DNA of 64,000 nucleotides from Comamonadaceae bacterium (GCA_947476465.1 CANJQN010000014.1:33562-97561), one strand, 5' to 3'. Positions 36,822 through 45,935 are shown, counted from the first letter of the stretch. The notes: generated by a model from the letters alone, not told the origin. Made by a program: numbers and translations.

Positions 36822-37787
36822 GTGCTTGACATCCTGAAGCTCACCTTCCCGTTCTTCGCGCTGGTGCTGTGCGGCTATGTGGCCGCGCGCCGGCGCCTGC
36901 TGCCGTTGAATGCCATCGGCGGCCTCAACACCTTTGTGCTGTATTTCGCGCTGCCTTGCATGCTGTATCGATTCGGCGCCGGCACGCCGGTGGGCCGGCT
37001 GTTCGACCCCTGGGTGATGGCCGTCTGGCTGCCCTGCGCCTTGTTGCTGGTGGGTTTCACCATCCGGTTGAGCCTGGGCCCGCGCATCGGCTGGAACGAC
37101 GCCTCGTTCGGTGCGCTGGTGGCTGCCTTCCCGAACACTGGCTTCATGGGCGTGCCGCTGGTGGTGGCCCTGCTCGGCCCAGGCGCCGCCGGGCCCACCA
37201 TCGCCACCATCCTGATCGACATGGTCATCACCACGTCGCTATGCGTGGCCCTGTCCCGGCTTGGCGATGCGGGGCAACAGGGCGCGGCCGCGGCGGTGAA
37301 GAAGGCGCTCAAGGGTGTGGCAGTCAATCCGCTGCCCTGGGCTATCTTGCTCGGGGGCGCCTCGTCGGCCCTGGGCCTGGCGCCCGTGCAGCCGGTCATG
37401 GCCACCGTCGGGCTGTTGGCCGACGCGGCGTCGCCTGTGGCCTTGTTCACCATCGGCGCGGTGCTGGCGCGTTCGCAGGCCGTGGCGGCGGCGGGTGAGC
37501 GCCGCCCCATGCCGGCGCGCGACTTCGTTCCCGTGGCACTGGCCAAGCTGTTCGCCCACCCGCTGCTGGTGCTGGGCGTCGGCAGCGGCGCCATGGCACT
37601 TGGCATGCCGCTGAAGCCGTTCACCCTGACGGTCCTGGTGTTGGTGGCCGCCTTGCCCAGCGCCAGCAACACCGCCTTGCTGGCCGAGCGTTACGGTGCC
37701 GACACCGGCCGTATCGCCCGGATCATCCTGCTGACGACGGCTGTGTCTTTCTTCAGTTTCTCCGGGGCGGTGGCGCTTTTGCGCTAG
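36822..37787 (+). CDS. AEC-family (auxin efflux carrier-like) permease
   Basis: A 321-residue membrane protein with about ten predicted helices in two inverted halves. Family features: LDILKLTFPFFALVLCGY, the Pro-containing half-helix YFALPCMLYRF, AFPNTGFMGVPL and ALPSASNTALLAERYG. Members export or import carboxylates; the substrate is unknown. I chose GTG at 36822, which gives the usual (M)LDILKLT start; an in-frame GTG at 36798 would add eight residues. It is divergent from rep. Confidence 0.85.
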   Translation: MLDILKLTFPFFALVLCGYVAARRRLLPLNAIGGLNTFVLYFALPCMLYRFGAGTPVGRLFDPWVMAVWLPCALLLVGFTIRLSLGPRIGWNDASFGALVAAFPNTGFMGVPLVVALLGPGAAGPTIATILIDMVITTSLCVALSRLGDAGQQGAAAAVKKALKGVAVNPLPWAILLGGASSALGLAPVQPVMATVGLLADAASPVALFTIGAVLARSQAVAAAGERRPMPARDFVPVALAKLFAHPLLVLGVGSGAMALGMPLKPFTLTVLVLVAALPSASNTALLAERYGADTGRIARIILLTTAVSFFSFSGAVALLR

Positions 37788-37931
37788 ACGCTTGGCGCCC
37801 CTGGCGGCGGCTCGAGCCAGCCCGCGGTTGAACTGCCTACAATATTGGCGTTCGGAAAGCTCGCCGGCCGGCATGGGGGCTTTTCACGGCGCAGCCCGCT
37901 GTCGCCCAATCCCGATGTTTGAACGTTGTGT

Positions 37932-37945
37932 CCGCAGGCCTGCGG
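37932..37945. promoter_or_regulatory. Palindrome in the infA leader
   Basis: CCGCAGG-CCTGCGG is a perfect 14-bp palindrome 22 bp upstream of the infA start. A probable -10 (TACAATATT near 37838) suggests a leader of more than 100 nt, so the palindrome could fold in the mRNA. Role unknown. Confidence 0.3.
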
Positions 37946-37967
37946 GTGTGGCAATACAAAGGTTGAA

Positions 37968-38234
37968 ATGGCCAAGGAAGAACTGATTGAGATGCGCGGT
38001 CGTGTCGCTGAAGTGCTGCCCGACTCGCGTTACCGCGTCATCCTGGAAAACGGGCACGAGCTCATCGCCTACAGCGGCGGCAAGATGCGCAAGAACCATA
38101 TCCGCATCATCGCCGGCGATGACGTGACGCTGGAGCTCTCGCCATATGACCTGAACAAGGGCCGCATCATGTTCCGCCACCTGCCGGACCGCGCCCGCAC
38201 CGGCGCGCCTCCCTTCGGCGGCCATCGCCGCTGA
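37968..38234 (+). CDS. infA: Translation initiation factor IF-1, longer C-terminal form
   Basis: An 88-residue OB-fold protein: [63 protein letters not shown] and FRH. IF-1 occupies the A site of the 30S subunit. The tail after LPDRARTG is about 15 residues longer than the classic 72-residue protein, as in the second infA copy that many Betaproteobacteria carry outside the ribosomal-protein operon. The ATG at 37968 matches the family N-terminus. Confidence 0.93.
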   Translation: MAKEELIEMRGRVAEVLPDSRYRVILENGHELIAYSGGKMRKNHIRIIAGDDVTLELSPYDLNKGRIMFRHLPDRARTGAPPFGGHRR

Positions 38235-38391
38235 TTCCGGGGCCACCTGCGGCTCCTGCTTTCGACTCTCTCGGCACGCCGACCACCGTCCCGGCATGGC
38301 CCGGTGGAGCTATTCAAACCCGTCGCGACAGCGTGACAACGGACCCCACGCCGGGCTACACAAGCGGGTGCGCTGCTCGCACAATGGACCC

Positions 38392-39318
38392 ATGGTTGAT
38401 CCCACGGACCGCCCCCGCGTCTGCCTCATCGGAGCGCCCACGGATGTCGGCGCCAGCGTACGCGGCGCCAGCATGGGGCCGGAGGCCTTGCGCGTGGCCG
38501 GGCTGGTCCAGGCGCTCAGTGACCACGGGCTCGAGGTGCACGACCTGGGCAACCTGTCCGGTCCGCCCCATCCGGCGCCGCGGGCGCAGGCGGGGCTGCG
38601 TCACCTGGACGAGGTCGTGGCCTGGAACCGGCAGGTCTACGACGCGGTGGATGCGGCGCTGGGCCGCGGTGAGTTCCCCCTCCTGCTGGGGGGCGACCAC
38701 TGCCTGGCCGTCGGCTCGATCAGCGCCATCGCCTGGCATTGCCGCCGGCAGGGGCGCCACCTGCGCGTGCTGTGGCTGGACGCGCACACCGACGTCAATA
38801 CCGAGACCTCCAGCCCCAGCGGCAACCTGCACGGCATGCCGGTGGCGTGCCTGTTGGGCGATGGACCGGCGCCGCTGGTGGGCTGGAGCGGGGAGCGCAT
38901 CGCGGTGCGGCCGCAGGACATCGACTTCATCGGCATCCGCAGCGTGGACGCCGACGAGCGCGAGGCCATCCGCACCCTCCAGCTGCAGGTGTACGACATG
39001 CGCCACATTGATGAGCACGGCATGCGCGACACGATGCTGGAGGCGCTGCACGATGTGGACGACAACACCCATCTGCATGTGAGCTTCGACCTCGACTGCC
39101 TGGACCCGGCCGACGCACCGGGCGTGGGCACTGGGGTGCGCGGCGGACCCACCTACCGCGAGATGCAGCTGTGCATGGAGATGATCGCCGATACCGGCCG
39201 GCTGGCGTCGCTCGATGTGATGGAGCTGAACCCGGCGCTGGATGTGCGCAACCAGACGGCAGTACTGGCGGTGGACTTCATCCGCAGCCTGTTCGGCGCC
39301 TCCACGCTGGCGCGTTGA
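38392..39318 (+). CDS. rocF: Arginase
   Basis: A 308-residue ureohydrolase that converts arginine to ornithine and urea. The di-manganese motifs are intact: GGDHCLAVGSIS, WLDAHTDVNTE and SFDLDCLDPADAPGVGT. The substrate-binding stretch SPSGNLHGMPVA is arginase-like and not agmatinase-like. The start ATG at 38392 is the in-frame one before PTDRPRVCLIGAPTDVG. The gene is monocistronic and followed by a glycerol-kinase remnant. Confidence 0.93.
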   Translation: MVDPTDRPRVCLIGAPTDVGASVRGASMGPEALRVAGLVQALSDHGLEVHDLGNLSGPPHPAPRAQAGLRHLDEVVAWNRQVYDAVDAALGRGEFPLLLGGDHCLAVGSISAIAWHCRRQGRHLRVLWLDAHTDVNTETSSPSGNLHGMPVACLLGDGPAPLVGWSGERIAVRPQDIDFIGIRSVDADEREAIRTLQLQVYDMRHIDEHGMRDTMLEALHDVDDNTHLHVSFDLDCLDPADAPGVGTGVRGGPTYREMQLCMEMIADTGRLASLDVMELNPALDVRNQTAVLAVDFIRSLFGASTLAR

Positions 39319-39343
39319 CAAGCGCGATGACGAGCACGATGAA

Positions 39344-39564
39344 TCGGCGAGCGCCAAGATCGCCTGGCTGCCCGAGCACGTGCCCGGCGCCCGGGCGGTG
39401 CGGCCTGCCTGGCCGGGTTGACCGCTGGCATCTGGAGCGGGCCCGATGCGGTGGGCGCTCTGTGGCGCGCCGAGCGGGTGTTCGAGCCCGCCTGGGGCCG
39501 TGACCGGGCGATGGAGCGCATGGCGCAGTGGCAACGGGCGGTGCGGCAGGCCACGGCCGTGTGA
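39344..39564 (+). pseudogene. glpK: Glycerol kinase remnant (internal deletion and frameshift)
   Basis: Two frames carry pieces of GlpK. Frame 1 (39344-39397) reads SASAKIAWLPEHVPGARA, which fits the GlpK segment around residue 140. Frame 2 (about 39388-39564) reads GGAACLAGLTAGIWSG, then ALWRAERVFEP and a C-terminus ending at the stop TGA 39562-39564, which fits the last 60 residues of GlpK. About 300 residues between them and the whole N-terminus are gone, and the join shifts frame. It is not functional. Adjacent genes (arginase, yggS) are intact. Confidence 0.75.
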
Positions 39565-39606
39565 AGCTCAGGCCCGCCGGTACCGATCCAAGCACTGGAA
39601 CGGTTC

Positions 39607-40311
39607 TCAATTCTGGCGCGACAGGGCGGCGGGCCGGCCGCCGAAAATGGCGGTCCCGACCCGCACCATCGTCGTGCCGGCAGCCACGGCCGCCTCCAGG
39701 TCGGCGGTCATGCCCATGGACAGGGTGTCCAGCGGCAAGCCGGCCGCGCGCAGTTCGTCAAACAAGGCCCGGGCCCGCAGGTGCACGTTTTTTTGCATCG
39801 TGAAATCTTCTGAGGGCTCGGGAATCGTCATGATCCCGCGCAGCGACAGGCGGGGCAGCCGCGCAACTTCACGGGCCAGGGCCAGGGCCTCCTGCGGCGG
39901 CACACCCGCCTTGTTGGGGCCACCGTCGATGTTGACCTGGATGCACACGTTCAGGGCCGGCAACTGCTCGGGCCGCTGCTCGGACAGGCGCTGGGCGATT
40001 TTGAGCCGGTCGACCGTGTGGGCCCAGTCGAAGTGGCCGGCCACCAGGCGGGTCTTGTTGCTCTGGATCGGGCCGATGCAATGCCATTTGAGCGGCAGAT
40101 GCGACAGCAGCGCCATCTTTTCGATGGCTTCCTGGATGTAGTTTTCGCCAAATGCCCGCTGGCCGGCTTCGGCGGCGGCCCGCACGGCGTCGGCGCCGAA
40201 GGTCTTGGAGACCGCCAAAAGTGTCACTTCCTGGGGATTGCGTTGCGCCGCCGCACAGGCGGCGGCAATACGGTCCCGTACCTTTTGGAGGTTCGCGGCA
40301 ATGGTGGTCAT
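39607..40311 (-). CDS. yggS: Pyridoxal-phosphate homeostasis protein (YggS/PLPBP)
   Basis: A 234-residue alanine-racemase-fold PLP protein. PLP lysine motif LLAVSKTFGADAVR; other conserved parts GQRAFGENYIQEAIEKM, WHCIGPIQSNK, VNIDGGPNKAGV, GIMTIPEP and LSMGMTADLEAAVAAG. It buffers PLP and affects amino-acid and B6 homeostasis. It is divergent from pilT with 35 bp between the start codons, the usual yggS/pilT neighbourhood in Proteobacteria. Confidence 0.95.
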   Translation of the reverse strand: MTTIAANLQKVRDRIAAACAAAQRNPQEVTLLAVSKTFGADAVRAAAEAGQRAFGENYIQEAIEKMALLSHLPLKWHCIGPIQSNKTRLVAGHFDWAHTVDRLKIAQRLSEQRPEQLPALNVCIQVNIDGGPNKAGVPPQEALALAREVARLPRLSLRGIMTIPEPSEDFTMQKNVHLRARALFDELRAAGLPLDTLSMGMTADLEAAVAAGTTMVRVGTAIFGGRPAALSRQN

Positions 40312-40346
40312 AATCCAACGGCTACCTGAACCTTGACGGAAGAATT

Positions 40347-41390
40347 GTGGATATTACTCAGTTGCTGGCCTTCAGCGTCAAGAACAAGGCCTCGGATCTG
40401 CACTTGTCGGCAGGGCTGCCCCCCATGATCCGGGTGCACGGTGATGTGCGCCGGATCAACGTCGACGCCCTCGACCACAAGGCTGTTCATTCCATGGTGT
40501 ACGACATCATGAATGACAACCAGCGCAAGCAGTTCGAGGAGTTCCTGGAGGTCGACTTCTCGTTCGAGATCGAGGGTCTGGCCCGTTTCCGGGTCAATGC
40601 CTTCAACCAGCAACGCGGCGCGGCTGCCGTGTTCCGGACGATTCCGTCCAAGATCCTCACGCTCGAGCAGCTCAACGCGCCCAAGATCTTCGGCGATCTG
40701 GCGCTCAAGCCGCGCGGGCTGGTGCTGGTCACCGGCCCCACCGGCTCGGGCAAGTCGACCACGCTGGCGGCGATGGTCAACTTCCTGAACGAAACCGAGT
40801 ACGGCCACATCCTCACCGTCGAGGACCCGATCGAGTTCGTGCATGAATCCAAGAAGTGCCTGGTCAACCAGCGCGAGGTGGGCAACATGACGCTGTCCTT
40901 CGCAGCGGCTCTGCGCTCGGCGCTGCGCGAAGACCCCGACGCCATCCTCGTGGGTGAAATGCGCGACCTGGAAACCATCCGCCTGGCCATGACGGCCGCT
41001 GAAACCGGCCACCTGGTGTTCGGCACGCTGCACACCTCCAGCGCCGCCAAGACCATCGACCGCATCATCGACGTGTTCCCGGCCGAGGAAAAGGAGATGG
41101 TGCGCGCGATGCTGTCGGAGTCGCTGCAGGCGGTCATCTCGCAGACGCTGTGCAAGGTCAAGGACGGCTCGGGCCGTGTCGCCGCGCACGAGATCATGAT
41201 CGGCACCCCAGCCATCCGAAACCTCATCCGCGAGGCCAAGGTGGCGCAGATGTACTCGTCCATCCAGACCGGCAACGCCTACGGCATGCAGACGCTGGAC
41301 CAGTGCCTGACCGACCTGGTCAAGCGCAACCAGATCAACTCGGCCGAGGCGCGCAGCAAGGCCAAGATCCCCGAGAACTTCCCCGGTTGA
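40347..41390 (+). CDS. pilT: Twitching motility ATPase PilT
   Basis: A 347-residue retraction ATPase of type IV pili. Walker A GPTGSGKST at 130-138; Asp box VEDPIEFVHE; Walker B AILVGEMRDLETIR; His box GHLVFGTLHTSSA; the C-terminal AIRNLIREAKV segment is retained. The start is GTG (40347), giving MDITQLLAFSVKNKASDLH. GGAAG lies just upstream. It is the first gene of pilT-CNB-pilU. Confidence 0.97.
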   Translation: MDITQLLAFSVKNKASDLHLSAGLPPMIRVHGDVRRINVDALDHKAVHSMVYDIMNDNQRKQFEEFLEVDFSFEIEGLARFRVNAFNQQRGAAAVFRTIPSKILTLEQLNAPKIFGDLALKPRGLVLVTGPTGSGKSTTLAAMVNFLNETEYGHILTVEDPIEFVHESKKCLVNQREVGNMTLSFAAALRSALREDPDAILVGEMRDLETIRLAMTAAETGHLVFGTLHTSSAAKTIDRIIDVFPAEEKEMVRAMLSESLQAVISQTLCKVKDGSGRVAAHEIMIGTPAIRNLIREAKVAQMYSSIQTGNAYGMQTLDQCLTDLVKRNQINSAEARSKAKIPENFPG

Positions 41391-41424
41391 ACGCCGGCAC
41401 ACCCCCTACTGAATTGCCCCAGCC

Positions 41425-42063
41425 ATGACAAGTTTTCTGGATCTGTTCAAGCGATCCCCGGAAAAAAAGGAGACCCCGAAGGCGGAGTCGGGCGACTCAC
41501 TGATGTTTTCCACCGCCTTTGTCGAGCATGGGGTCGAGGCGGGTGTGCTGGTGCCCTGGGACGCGCGCGCGGTCGAAGTCGGCGCCCGGCGCATCCCGGC
41601 GGCGCAGGGCGGCAAGCTGCTGCGGACGCTGTGGGCCAAGGACAAGTTCATGGGGCGGCTGTCCAACGACGCCACGACCCGCATGGAGCGCTTCTACGAC
41701 TACGCCGTCGTCCCCGCCGATCGCGATGTGATCCGGCAGGGCGAGTACAGCAACTTCATGGTGGTGCTTCTGTCGGGCAGCATGGCGGTCGACCGCGTGC
41801 AGCCCTGGGGTGAGCATGTGCGCCTGGCCGAGGCGCGCCCGGGAGACATCCTGGGCGAAATGTCCTTGCTGGACAGCGGCGCGCGGTTTTCCCACTGCAT
41901 CACCTTGACCGAATGCGAGCTGGCGGTCATGAACGCCACTGCCCTGGACGACATGATGGTCAACGACCCCGGCCTTGCCGCCAGTCTGGTCGGCCTTCTC
42001 GCGCGCAAGCTCTCGCTGCGCATGCGCGTCGTGAGCGCGCGCGTTTCGAACAGCGATCGCTGA
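41425..42063 (+). CDS. Cyclic-nucleotide-binding domain protein between pilT and pilU
   Basis: A 212-residue protein. Residues about 80-200 form a CNB/CAP-like domain: YAVVPADRDVIRQGEYSN, FMVVLLSGSMAVDR, and a phosphate-binding cassette GDILGEMSLLDSGARFS with the Glu and Arg that bind cyclic nucleotides in CAP. There is no C-terminal HTH, so it is not a CRP-type DNA-binding factor. The N-terminal 80 residues are of unknown fold. It starts 34 bp after pilT and ends 48 bp before pilU. A role in tuning pilus retraction in response to cAMP or c-di-GMP is inferred from position only. Confidence 0.85.
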   Translation: MTSFLDLFKRSPEKKETPKAESGDSLMFSTAFVEHGVEAGVLVPWDARAVEVGARRIPAAQGGKLLRTLWAKDKFMGRLSNDATTRMERFYDYAVVPADRDVIRQGEYSNFMVVLLSGSMAVDRVQPWGEHVRLAEARPGDILGEMSLLDSGARFSHCITLTECELAVMNATALDDMMVNDPGLAASLVGLLARKLSLRMRVVSARVSNSDR

Positions 42064-42074
42064 TTTGCCCGGCC

Positions 42075-42104
42075 GACAAGAGACAAGACGACAAGACGAC
42101 AAGG
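42075..42104. repeat. Short tandem repeat GACAAGAC (about four units) before pilU
   Basis: Four units of GACAAG(A)(C) lie between the CNB gene stop and the pilU start, covering the place where the pilU ribosome binding site should be. Copy-number change would alter spacing to the start codon. Nothing shows that it is variable. Confidence 0.55.
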
Positions 42105-42111
42105 CGCACGC

Positions 42112-43248
42112 ATGGAACGCGATCAGGCGAGCAAATTCATCAATGACCTGCTCAAGTTGATGATCAGCCGCAATGGCAGCGACTTGTTCATCACGAGCGA
42201 TTTCCCGCCAGCGGTCAAGGTGGATGGCAAGATCACCAAAGTGTCGCCCCAGCCGCTGAGCGGCAGCCACACGCTGGCGCTGGCGCGCTCGGTCATGAAC
42301 GACCGGCAGGCCGCCGATTTCGAGCGCAGCAAAGAGTGCAACTTCGCCATATCGCCGGCGGGCATCGGGCGGTTCCGCGTCAATGCCTTTGTGCAGCAGG
42401 GCAAGGTGGGCATGGTGCTGCGCGTGATCCCGCAGACCCTGCCGACGCTGGACGGCCTGGGCATGCCCTCTGTGCTCAAGGACGTGGTGATGTCCAAGCG
42501 CGGGCTCGTCATCATGGTGGGCGCTACCGGTTCTGGCAAATCGACCACCATGGCCGCCATGGTCGACTGGCGCAACGAGAACTCATTCGGGCACATCATC
42601 ACGATCGAAGACCCGGTCGAGTTCGTGCACCCGCACAAGAACTGCGTGGTCACGCAGCGGGAGGTCGGCCTGGACACCGACACCTGGGAAGCGGCGCTCA
42701 AGAACACATTGCGCCAGGCGCCCGACGTCATCCTGATGGGCGAGATCCGCGACCGCGAAACCATGGAGCACGCCGTGGCTTTCGCCGAGACCGGCCACCT
42801 GTGCATGGCCACCTTGCACGCCAACAGCGCCAACCAGGCGCTTGACCGCGTGATCAACTTCTTTCCTGAGGAGCGGCGCGCCCAGCTCCTGATGGATCTT
42901 TCGCTCAACCTCAAGTCCATGATCTCCCAGCGCTTGATCCCGCGCCAGGACGGCAAGGGCCGTGCGGCGGCCATCGAGGTGATGCTGAATTCGCCACTGA
43001 TTTCCGACCTGATCTTCAAAGGCGAAGTGGGCACCATCAAAGAGATCATGAAAAAGAGCCGCAACCTGGGCATGCAGACCTTCGACCAGGCGCTGTTCGA
43101 CATGTTTGAAAGCAACGCCATCACCTACGAGGATGCACTGCGCAACGCCGATTCGCTCAACGACCTGCGCTTGCAGATCAAGCTGCACAGCCAGCGTGCC
43201 AAGACGCAGAACCTGTCGGCCGGCACCGAAGGCCTGGCGATCGTCTAG
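42112..43248 (+). CDS. pilU: Twitching motility ATPase PilU
   Basis: A 378-residue PilT paralogue. Walker A GATGSGKST (137-145), Asp box IEDPVEFVHPHKN, Walker B VILMGEIRDRETME, His box GHLCMATLHANSANQ. The C-terminal extension RAKTQNLSAGTEGLAIV is typical of PilU. PilU assists PilT in high-force retraction. The stop codon lies in the first of two perfect 12-bp tandem copies of GTCTAGGCCTGG (43243-43266). Confidence 0.96.
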   Translation: MERDQASKFINDLLKLMISRNGSDLFITSDFPPAVKVDGKITKVSPQPLSGSHTLALARSVMNDRQAADFERSKECNFAISPAGIGRFRVNAFVQQGKVGMVLRVIPQTLPTLDGLGMPSVLKDVVMSKRGLVIMVGATGSGKSTTMAAMVDWRNENSFGHIITIEDPVEFVHPHKNCVVTQREVGLDTDTWEAALKNTLRQAPDVILMGEIRDRETMEHAVAFAETGHLCMATLHANSANQALDRVINFFPEERRAQLLMDLSLNLKSMISQRLIPRQDGKGRAAAIEVMLNSPLISDLIFKGEVGTIKEIMKKSRNLGMQTFDQALFDMFESNAITYEDALRNADSLNDLRLQIKLHSQRAKTQNLSAGTEGLAIV

Positions 43249-43308
43249 GCCTGGGTCTAGGCCTGGCGCCTCTCCTAGAATCAGGCATCACTTTTTACCG
43301 GGGGCGCT

Positions 43309-44211
43309 GTGAGCACCACGAATTCCAGGGTCTACGACCCAACTTCTCCACGCCGCGTCGCCTTCCTGGGCCTGGGCGTCATGGGCGCGCCCATGGCCGG
43401 CCATCTGGCCTTGGCGGGGCACGAGGTCACTGTCTACAACCGCAGCGCCGCCAAGGCCCAGGCCTGGACCGTCGAGTTCAAGGGCCGCGGCGCCGCGACG
43501 CCGCGCGAAGCCGCTGCCGGCTGCGACATCGTGCTGTGCTGTGTCGGCAACGACGACGATCTGCGCTCGGTGGTGCTGGGCGAGCACGGTGCGTTTGCCG
43601 GCATGAAGCCCGGTGCGGTGTTCGTGGACCACACCACGGCCTCGGCCGACGTGGCCCGCGAGCTGAACACGGTGGCGCTGTCCCGGGGGCTGCGGTTCAT
43701 TGATGCGCCCGTCTCCGGCGGCCAGGCCGGTGCGCAAAACGGCCTGCTGACCGTCATGTGCGGCGGCGATGCGGCGGCGTTCGAGGCGGTGCGGCCGGTG
43801 GCAATGGCGTTCTCGCGGGCCTTTACCCGCATGGGTGACAGCGGCGCCGGACAACTGACCAAGATGGTCAACCAGATCTGCATCGCTGGGCTGGTGCAGG
43901 GCCTGGCCGAGGCGATTGCCTTCGGCGAGAAGGCCGGGCTCGACATGGGCCAGGTGCTGGACGTGATCGGCAAGGGCGCCGCCCAGAGCTGGCAACTGGA
44001 CAACCGCGGCAAGACCATGGTCGAAGGAAAGTTCGACTTTGGCTTCGCGGTCGACTGGATGCGCAAGGACCTGGGCCTGGTGCTTGACGAGGCCAAACGC
44101 AACGGCGCCCGCCTGCCAGTGACGGCGCTGGTCGACCAGTTCTATGCCGACGTGCAGGCCCTGGGTGGCCGGCGTTGGGACACCAGCAGCCTGATTAAGC
44201 GGCTGCGGTAG
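43309..44211 (+). CDS. NAD(P)-dependent oxidoreductase, 3-hydroxyisobutyrate dehydrogenase family
   Basis: A 300-residue beta-hydroxyacid dehydrogenase. The Rossmann motif is VAFLGLGVMGAPMAGHL; the substrate motif FIDAPVSGGQAGAQNG and the catalytic-Lys helix GAGQLTKMVNQICIAG are intact, and DFGFAVDWMRKDLGLVLDEA is conserved. Candidates are tartronate semialdehyde reductase, 3-hydroxyisobutyrate dehydrogenase or a succinic-semialdehyde reductase; the sequence does not decide. Start GTG 43309. A -10-like TAGAAT (43275-43280) lies upstream. Confidence 0.88.
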   Translation: MSTTNSRVYDPTSPRRVAFLGLGVMGAPMAGHLALAGHEVTVYNRSAAKAQAWTVEFKGRGAATPREAAAGCDIVLCCVGNDDDLRSVVLGEHGAFAGMKPGAVFVDHTTASADVARELNTVALSRGLRFIDAPVSGGQAGAQNGLLTVMCGGDAAAFEAVRPVAMAFSRAFTRMGDSGAGQLTKMVNQICIAGLVQGLAEAIAFGEKAGLDMGQVLDVIGKGAAQSWQLDNRGKTMVEGKFDFGFAVDWMRKDLGLVLDEAKRNGARLPVTALVDQFYADVQALGGRRWDTSSLIKRLR

Positions 44212-44274
44212 CCAGCCGCGGCACTCCGGCCGACCGGGCCGCCGCCAGTGCGTGTGCCGGCTGGCTGTCGACGC

Positions 44275-44907
44275 TCAACGCGCCGGCTGCGCCGCCCGCG
44301 CGTTAGAGATTCGCACCAGTTCGTCCTCGGAGATGACCTCGAAGATGCGGATGACGCGCGTCACGCCGCTCACGTTGCGGGCGATCTGGGTCGCGCGGTC
44401 GGCCTCGCGTGCGGTGACGCGCCCCATGAGGTAGACCGTGCCGCGCTCGGTCACCACGCGGAACGCGTTGGCCGAGAGGTCGCGCGCATCGACCAGCGAG
44501 GCCCGCACCTTGCCGGTGATCAGCGTGTCGGCGGAGCGCTGGCTCAGGGTGCTGAGCGGCACAACGGCGATCTCGTTGACCACGGACCGGACGTTTTCCA
44601 CGCGCGCGACAACGTCCTCCGCCGTCTGGCGGGCGACGGTGTCTGTCACTTCACCGGTCAGCAGCACCTGGCGGTTGTAGCTGTTCACGTTGATGTGCAT
44701 GCTGCCGCCGACCGTGTCGCGGATGCGGTTGCTGGCGCGCAGCTCGATACCTTCGTCCTCCAGTTGGGTGCCGGAGGTGCGGCGGTCCGTGACGACCAGG
44801 GCGGTCATGGCGGCCCCGCCGAGGATGATGGGGGCGCAGGCCGACAGGGTGGCGGCGAGCGAGGTGGCCGCGAGGGCGGCGAGGACAAGTCGTTTCATCG
44901 GTGTCAT
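44275..44907 (-). CDS. dolP: BON-domain outer-membrane lipoprotein DolP (YraP)
   Basis: A 210-residue protein with a lipoprotein signal (lipobox LSAC) and two BON domains: [21 protein letters not shown] with [17 protein letters not shown], then [21 protein letters not shown] with [15 protein letters not shown]. DolP maintains outer-membrane integrity in E. coli and lies in the same yraN-diaA-dolP order. The ATG at 44907 overlaps the diaA stop as ATGA; an internal ATG three codons on (44898) is possible. Confidence 0.93.
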   Translation of the reverse strand: MTPMKRLVLAALAATSLAATLSACAPIILGGAAMTALVVTDRRTSGTQLEDEGIELRASNRIRDTVGGSMHINVNSYNRQVLLTGEVTDTVARQTAEDVVARVENVRSVVNEIAVVPLSTLSQRSADTLITGKVRASLVDARDLSANAFRVVTERGTVYLMGRVTAREADRATQIARNVSGVTRVIRIFEVISEDELVRISNARAAQPAR

Positions 44908-45503
44908 GGGTTGGGCTCCTGGTCTCCGAGCAATTGCGCGTCTACGCCGTCGCAGATGCAGTGAAGGACCAGGATGTGAACTTCCTGGATGCGTGCCGTA
45001 CGCTCGTGCGGCACGCAGATGTGGACGTCGGTCTCGCGCAGCAGGGCCCCCAAGCGTCCACCGCCGCGGCCGGTGAGCGCCACCACCACCATGTCGCGCG
45101 CATGGGCGGCTTCGATGGCGGCGATCACATTGGCCGAGTTGCCGCTGGTGGACAGCACGAGCAGCACGTCGCCGGATTGCCCGAGCGCGCGCACCTGTTT
45201 GGCAAAGACCTGTTCATACGCGTAGTCATTCGCGATGGCGGTGAGGATGGAGCTGTCGGTGGTCAGGGCAATGGCACCCAGCTCGGGCCGCTCGCGCTCG
45301 AAGCGGCCGACGAACTCGGCCGAGAAGTGCTGGGCGTCGGCGGCCGATCCGCCGTTGCCGCAGGCCAGCACCTTGCCGCCGCTGGTCACGCAGGCCAGCA
45401 CCGCCTGGATCGCGTCCGCGATGGGACGCGTGAGGGTTTGCGCGGCCTGGTACTTCAGGTCGGCGCTTTCGATGAAGTGCTGTTGGATCCGTTGTTCGAG
45501 CAT
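44904..45503 (-). CDS. diaA: DnaA initiator-associating protein DiaA (SIS domain)
   Basis: A 199-residue SIS-domain protein with [18 protein letters not shown], the SIS core [17 protein letters not shown] and C-terminal [19 protein letters not shown]. It is close to phosphoheptose isomerase GmhA, but the yraN-diaA-dolP order of E. coli favours DiaA, which helps DnaA assemble at oriC. The ATG at 45503 is used; the longer upstream frame is Arg/His-rich and unlike the family. Confidence 0.88.
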   Translation of the reverse strand: MLEQRIQQHFIESADLKYQAAQTLTRPIADAIQAVLACVTSGGKVLACGNGGSAADAQHFSAEFVGRFERERPELGAIALTTDSSILTAIANDYAYEQVFAKQVRALGQSGDVLLVLSTSGNSANVIAAIEAAHARDMVVVALTGRGGGRLGALLRETDVHICVPHERTARIQEVHILVLHCICDGVDAQLLGDQEPNP

Positions 45504-45552
45504 GTCGCAAGCATGATAACGCGCGGGTCGCACCGACTGGGGCGGGGGCGGC

Positions 45553-45915
45553 TCAGCTGGCGTCGAAAGCGGCGCGAAGCCATTCGATCGTGTCCCCTTC
45601 CAGCACCACGACGTCGAAGCGGCACGGCGGCATAGCCGCCAGGCGCATTAGGTAGTGGCGGGCCGCGAACACGATGCGCCGGCGCTTGGCGGCGCTCACG
45701 CTGGCGGCCGCGCCGCCGAAGGCCCGGCTGGCCCTCTGGCGCACCTCCACGAAGACCAGGGTGCCGTCGGGCGCCCGCAGGATCAGGTCGACTTCGCCGC
45801 CACCGCGGCCGGGGGTTCGATAATTGCGGCTCACCAGCCGCAGCCCGGCGGTCCGCAGGTGGGCCAGGGCACGGTCTTCGGCCGCATCGCCCGCTTGTTT
45901 GGTCGTGGTCGCCAT
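45553..45915 (-). CDS. yraN: UPF0102 family protein YraN
   Basis: A 120-residue nuclease-fold protein: [36 protein letters not shown] and [12 protein letters not shown], the Glu-Asp-ExK core of a Holliday-junction-resolvase-like fold. The canonical GEIDL is GEVDL here. Biochemical function is not established. It heads the yraN-diaA-dolP set and is divergent from rsmI. Confidence 0.92.
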   Translation of the reverse strand: MATTTKQAGDAAEDRALAHLRTAGLRLVSRNYRTPGRGGGEVDLILRAPDGTLVFVEVRQRASRAFGGAAASVSAAKRRRIVFAARHYLMRLAAMPPCRFDVVVLEGDTIEWLRAAFDAS

Positions 45916-45935
45916 CCGTCCCAGGAGTGTCGTTC

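Noticed and set aside
39446..40141. A 231-codon plus-strand frame over the end of the glpK remnant and yggS
   Set aside because: It is antisense to intact yggS, starts inside the glpK remnant in a different frame, and has no homology signal.
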